Shown here one piece after another: positions 56,311 through 64,000 of a stretch of 64,000 nucleotides of DNA. The stretch is from the NCBI RefSeq assembly GCF_963583255.1, contig NC_084807.1:20981572-21045571 (forward strand). Direction: 5' to 3'. The position numbers were made by a program, and so were the translations under genes. The first letter of the stretch is position 1. Every line of letters starts with the position of its first letter. Below the pieces are notes generated by a model, which saw only the letters and a list, made by a program, of their open reading frames with translations, searched no databases and was not told where the DNA came from. Origin of the DNA: Pyrus communis (lineage: Eukaryota > Streptophyta > Magnoliopsida > Rosales > Rosaceae).

Positions 56311-57577
56311 AAAATAAAAAGACAACAAATTTTTACCAACCCATAAGTTTTATCTGATATGCATTTGACGCCATTCTAGGCGTTTGTTTTGACAGCATAG
56401 CCCAAACGTCAAATCCCTTCTATTTGAATTGATTAATGAATGCTTCTCACAATCCACCGATGACATGGAAAGGCTTATTTTCGGATCATTTCCATCAAAT
56501 TCATTAATTCGAATTTTTAAAATTTAATTTAAATGTTAAAGTTATTATAATTTTTAAAAAAGATCTATATTTTTATCTGTTTGATCAAATTTCAAGAGTT
56601 TCGATTGATGAATTTGATATAAAAGATCCAGAGAGCCCCAATTTACACAATTTTTTACAATTTTTTTAACAATAGGGATCCACAATATATAATAAAGAAA
56701 AAAATTGACTCATCCTTTATAAACAAACTTTTAAATATCTTGTCAGCTCTCATTTAAAATTTGACAATCTAAATTTAATTTCTTCATTAAAAATGCTCTA
56801 AAAAAATTTGTAAACCAGTTATTTGCAAATTCTTTACACATACTTTTACAACGTTCATGTAAATGCATTTTTAATCACTCATATCTAAATTTTCGTAAAC
56901 AATTTCTTTATCACTTTGTTGTCTAAATTCCTTAAAATTCGAAAGTTCCTCACCCGATACCCTGAAGAAAGATTCCTAATCAACTTGGCAGGGTTTTTGT
57001 TTATATTTTTATTATTTAATTAGCTCTCTTGCAGCCCTGTTTTCTGAAGTAATCATTAGCCTTGAATAGTTTTCCAGTCTTGAATTTTTATTTAACGTCC
57101 ATGGGTTTTACGTTCGAATTCTGTTCCTGTTTATAATTCAGAAAAAAAAAAAAAAATGGCTTTACATTAAAAAGGAGAGGACATAAAATCATAAAATGAT
57201 TGTATCTTAAGAGAATTAAACCCTCGGAAAAAAAATAAATTTTTCGTAAGCTTATAAATAGTTGGGCAACTTCCAAATTGCTAATAATTATATGAGATCT
57301 GAATCAAAATAATCTACCGCCAAACCTACATATAATGCTCGAATCCCCAGAACTATTAAGGAGAGGGAAAAAGCTTGAAACTATTACAAAATGATGCAAT
57401 ACTGTGTCAAAAGAAATTTTTAATTTTTTTTGGCCCAGCGGAGTGGAATGCCACTAAACGAAACATTCAAACGAATCAACCAAATTTCGGAGATACCGAA
57501 TGCTATTGAATCGAATGAATGGATAAACAAAAAAGGTTATTTCTTTTATCATCATCTATTCTGTGCAAAAAAGATGT
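56311..57577. other. Intergenic and GET3 3' UTR
   Basis: AT-rich. No gene recognised. The last about 150-200 bp before 57578 are probably the minus-strand 3' UTR of the GET3 gene. A 14-base A run lies near 57140. Confidence 0.35.
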
Positions 57578-61821
<4,244 letters not shown>

Positions 61822-61863
61822 GGTTCTTCTGGCAGGAGAGTGGAGTTTCAGAGTAATTTCCAT

Positions 61864-62250
61864 TGGTCGGTTGGTATTTATATAAGCTCGGATTGTAGCC
61901 GGATGGAGCTCGAGTACTTGACCCGTAAACCATAACCACTTGTCTATTATTATTATTATTATTTTATTATTTTATTTATTTTTTGATCAATAGAACTTTC
62001 GTAATAATAACTAGTACAAGGTTCAAAAGAACCCAATATAAACAACAATAGATAAAGTAAAAGGCTCAAGCAAAGTGAGAGAAGCAACCTAATATACAAC
62101 AAGAGGCCCTTACAAATTTAGGCATGTAGGCTACGATAACAAACAACAACAAAATCCTAGTTTCAAGCAGCATAAACAGACCATTGCCGCTGCCATATCC
62201 TCGGAAGCCTAACTTTTGACCGAGAGAATAAACACCAGATGCAAGTCCCC
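61864..62250 (-). mobile_element. Possible LINE 3' end
   Basis: On the minus strand the sequence ends GTTCTATTGATCAAAAAATA, followed by AATAA/ATAAT-type tail repeats (plus 61949-61983). A 3' A-rich tail of short repeats is typical of plant LINEs. The bases upstream have no long ORF. The bases at 61864-61945 are probably GET3 promoter. Weak call. Confidence 0.35.
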
Positions 62251-62251
62251 T

Positions 62252-62602
62252 TCACAAACACCTGCAAATATATACAAACAAAATATCATATAGATAGATA
62301 GTGAGGCTAAGAACCCCATTTTCGAAAGTAGGGACTGAAAAAAAATCCATTGAGCCGAGTTTCAGACAAAAAAGATAGAAAAGGGGTACTTGGCCTCGAT
62401 GGGGATTCGACATGCCGGTTGGGGAGGGAAAGTGAAGGAGGGTAGTGGATCTAGAATCCAATTTTTGATTGGAGCCTGCCGATCCGAGTGCATGTTGGGA
62501 TAGAGATGGAGTATCACTGTTAAAGAGGAAGGAGGAAAGAATTAAAAGACAGAAAGCAGTAAAAGTAGGCGAAAACAGTCGAATAAGGGGCGTGAAGCCC
62601 AA
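62252..62602 (-). CDS. Unidentified small ORF with signal-peptide-like start
   Basis: A 116-codon minus-strand ORF beginning MGFTPLIRLFSPTFTAF with a hydrophobic stretch (about residues 10-28), preceded by a CT-rich leader-like region (plus 62640-62770, GA-rich). An alternative model splices after residue 76 or so (donor GTACCC near 62388) to an acceptor TTTGCAG near 62263, in phase, giving a different C-terminus. No family recognised. It may be a fast-evolving peptide gene or chance. Confidence 0.2.
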   Translation of the reverse strand: MGFTPLIRLFSPTFTAFCLLILSSFLFNSDTPSLSQHALGSAGSNQKLDSRSTTLLHFPSPTGMSNPHRGQVPLFYLFCLKLGSMDFFSVPTFENGVLSLTIYLYDILFVYICRCL

Positions 62603-62609
62603 ATTTGAG

Positions 62610-63284
62610 ACAAGCTCAGGGAATAGTTGAGACCTGGCTCAACGGAAATTGAGATAAACTTAGGGGAAAATTGGGAATAAAAACGAAGGAAGGAGACTGG
62701 AAAGAGAAGAGGAAGAGGAGGTGGATGCTAGGAGGGGGATGGGGCATAAGAGATGAGAGATGAGGAAAAGGATGGAAAAGGCGAAATCACTTGTCTTTTT
62801 TGTTTTTCTCTATTACAAAAGCGATATATATATTTTAACAACTATATTATCCATACTAAAGGGGAGGGGGATAAACTTGGGCTAGCAATAATTTGTTTCA
62901 AATTCACTTTTGCCGAGAATCAAACCTAAAATCTCTCATTTACAAATGAAGAGGAATACCACTAAACCGTAATACTAAATGGCTACCTTTTTTCTATTGT
63001 CTTGTATTCTTGAAATTTTAATGGAACAAGTGAATATCACAAATGTGGATTAGCTTAGTGATCAAAACAACATGCTCGACTAACGTAATTGGGTTTAAAT
63101 CCACTTCCAACCTTATGTTGGATCAGAATAATTTAAGTGATCTAGTGGTATTCCTCTTCACTTATAAATAAGAGGTGTTAAGTTTGATTCTCGCCAATAG
63201 CAAATTCAAATCAACTTATTATGGTTGATCCATTGTAAAATTTAGCCCATTCCCCTTCCCGATAATGTAAATAGTATTAAAAAA
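62610..63284. other. Intergenic, nothing recognised
   Basis: GA-rich segment at about 62640-62785, then AT-rich. No supported gene on either strand. Confidence 0.35.
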
Positions 63285-63400
63285 GGGAAGTGTTACTCCA
63301 AAAATCTCATTCTTCACTCCTCATAAGTGTATTTTTCTTTCCAAATATAGAAAATTTGGAGTGTAGAATGAGATTTTTGGATTGTCAATAACAATTCCCT
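63285..63400. repeat. Small palindromic MITE, copy B
   Basis: GGGAAGTGTTACTCC at the left pairs with the right end ...GTCAATAACAATTCCCT, and the two halves (AAAATCTCATTCT... and ...AGAATGAGATTTT) form a near-perfect hairpin. Same family as 56188-56310. Confidence 0.75.
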
Positions 63401-63694
63401 TCAAAAAATATTTACATTGTTTTAATTTAGATCAAATCAACCCTTTGCCTTTTCCTTAAATTCAGAATTACGGAAAAAGGCTTGCAGATATCATATAACA
63501 GCACCAATCAAAATCGAATTATACATATGTGGGTTGCTTTTCTTGTATTTGATCAAATACACAACCACCAAATTATACTAAAATTAAAATAATACTACAT
63601 ATGGGTTAACGCCTAACGCAGAAGCATATTTGTCTTAAAGAAAACTCTAATCTACCTGCCATGAAGCTTCTGAGACTATTCAAATTGCTCAAGT
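63401..63694. other. Intergenic and 3' UTR of the DNL gene
   Basis: AT-rich. Probably the minus-strand 3' UTR of the downstream gene. Nothing else recognised. Confidence 0.35.
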
Positions 63695-64000
63695 TCAACC
63701 CTGAGGTTTCATTCCGGCTATGTCTTCGAGAGTCAGATTCAACGTATCAGCAGAACCTTTCTTCACCTCTTCCCCACGGGCAGCCAGAAATTGCTCAACG
63801 TTGGATGGTTTTCCAAAATACCCGAGATGATCAGCAATCAGGTGGAGATTGTTACACCCGCCACAGCGAACTACCACCACACCTTTCTCGTATGATTCTC
63901 TACTGCACGTCTTCATGGATCTTGTTTCACAGACAGTGCAGGTAAAAAGCATGGCCAGGTCATGCCTTGGGGATATTTTCTGCCCGGAAGAAGCAGAAAA
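63695..64000 (-). CDS. DNL-type zinc-finger protein (Zim17/HEP1-like), 5' part outside the window
   Basis: The last 102 codons of a protein that assists organellar Hsp70 (keeps mtHsp70/cpHsp70 soluble). All 306 bases to the window edge stay in frame, and the reading continues upstream of the internal ATG at 63952, so that Met is not the start. Zinc ligands CTVC (CxxC) and CGGC are spaced as in DNL domains, with RESYEKGVVVVRCGGCNNL between and after, then HLIADHLGYFGKPSNVE. The organelle-targeting N-terminus lies beyond position 64000. Confidence 0.9.
   Translation of the reverse strand, partial: FSASSGQKISPRHDLAMLFTCTVCETRSMKTCSRESYEKGVVVVRCGGCNNLHLIADHLGYFGKPSNVEQFLAARGEEVKKGSADTLNLTLEDIAGMKPQG

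Overview
The window is eukaryotic nuclear DNA from a flowering plant. It has GT-AG introns (one GC-AG), AT-rich intergenic DNA and many plant transposons. Every protein gene resembles dicot families. Two copies of a Cassandra TRIM (5S-rRNA-like motifs in its LTRs) and several MITE/LTR families look like those I know from apple and pear. My best guess is Rosaceae, tribe Maleae (Malus/Pyrus-like). That is recognition from memory, not a search result.

Layout. 1-7.4 kb (+): a complete pumilio RNA-binding protein gene (10 coding exons, 1,023 aa). 8.9-9.7 kb: two MITE-like repeats around a tRNA-Cys(GCA). 10.5-14.1 kb (-): an OTU-type deubiquitinase (9 coding exons, 351 aa) with a copia fragment in an intron. 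15.8-19.4 kb: a Ty1/copia element with both LTRs and a 5-bp target duplication, but almost no pol. 20.0-20.6 kb: a full-length Cassandra element. 21.3-23.4 kb (-): an RLCK-VII kinase of PCRK type (4 coding exons, 432 aa). 25.0-28.2 kb: a solo LTR, a MITE, a 260-bp tandem duplication and a solo Cassandra LTR. 29.3-34.7 kb (+): an ABCG24/28-type transporter (14 exons, 1,113 aa). 35.6-46.2 kb (+): a tandem cluster of three pectin methylesterase genes, two intact and the third a fragment. 46.3-56.0 kb: a 9.7-kb CACTA transposon with matched ends and a TTT duplication. It carries a frameshifted TNPA-like gene, only a stub of the TNPD transposase, and an unidentified ORF. 57.6-61.8 kb (-): an organellar-type GET3/ArsA ATPase (11 exons, 412 aa). 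63.7-64.0 kb (-): the C-terminal part of a DNL zinc-finger protein gene that runs off the end.

The exon coordinates given for the intact genes keep the reading frame from start to stop, so those models are internally consistent. The genes are ordinary single host genes with no operon-like logic. The co-located set (pumilio, ABCG28-type, GET3; and OTU next to a PCRK-type kinase) matches neighbour pairs I recall from Arabidopsis, which suggests an old conserved block loosened by transposons.

Most interesting points: the CACTA element whose transposase stub has decayed into repeats, the pumilio gene with two perfect PUF-type sites in its own 3' region, the uORF overlapping the ABCG start codon, and the pectinesterase cluster with a shortened inhibitor pro-domain. 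I found no clearly new biological system. The nearest candidate is the CACTA element with its unidentified ORF.
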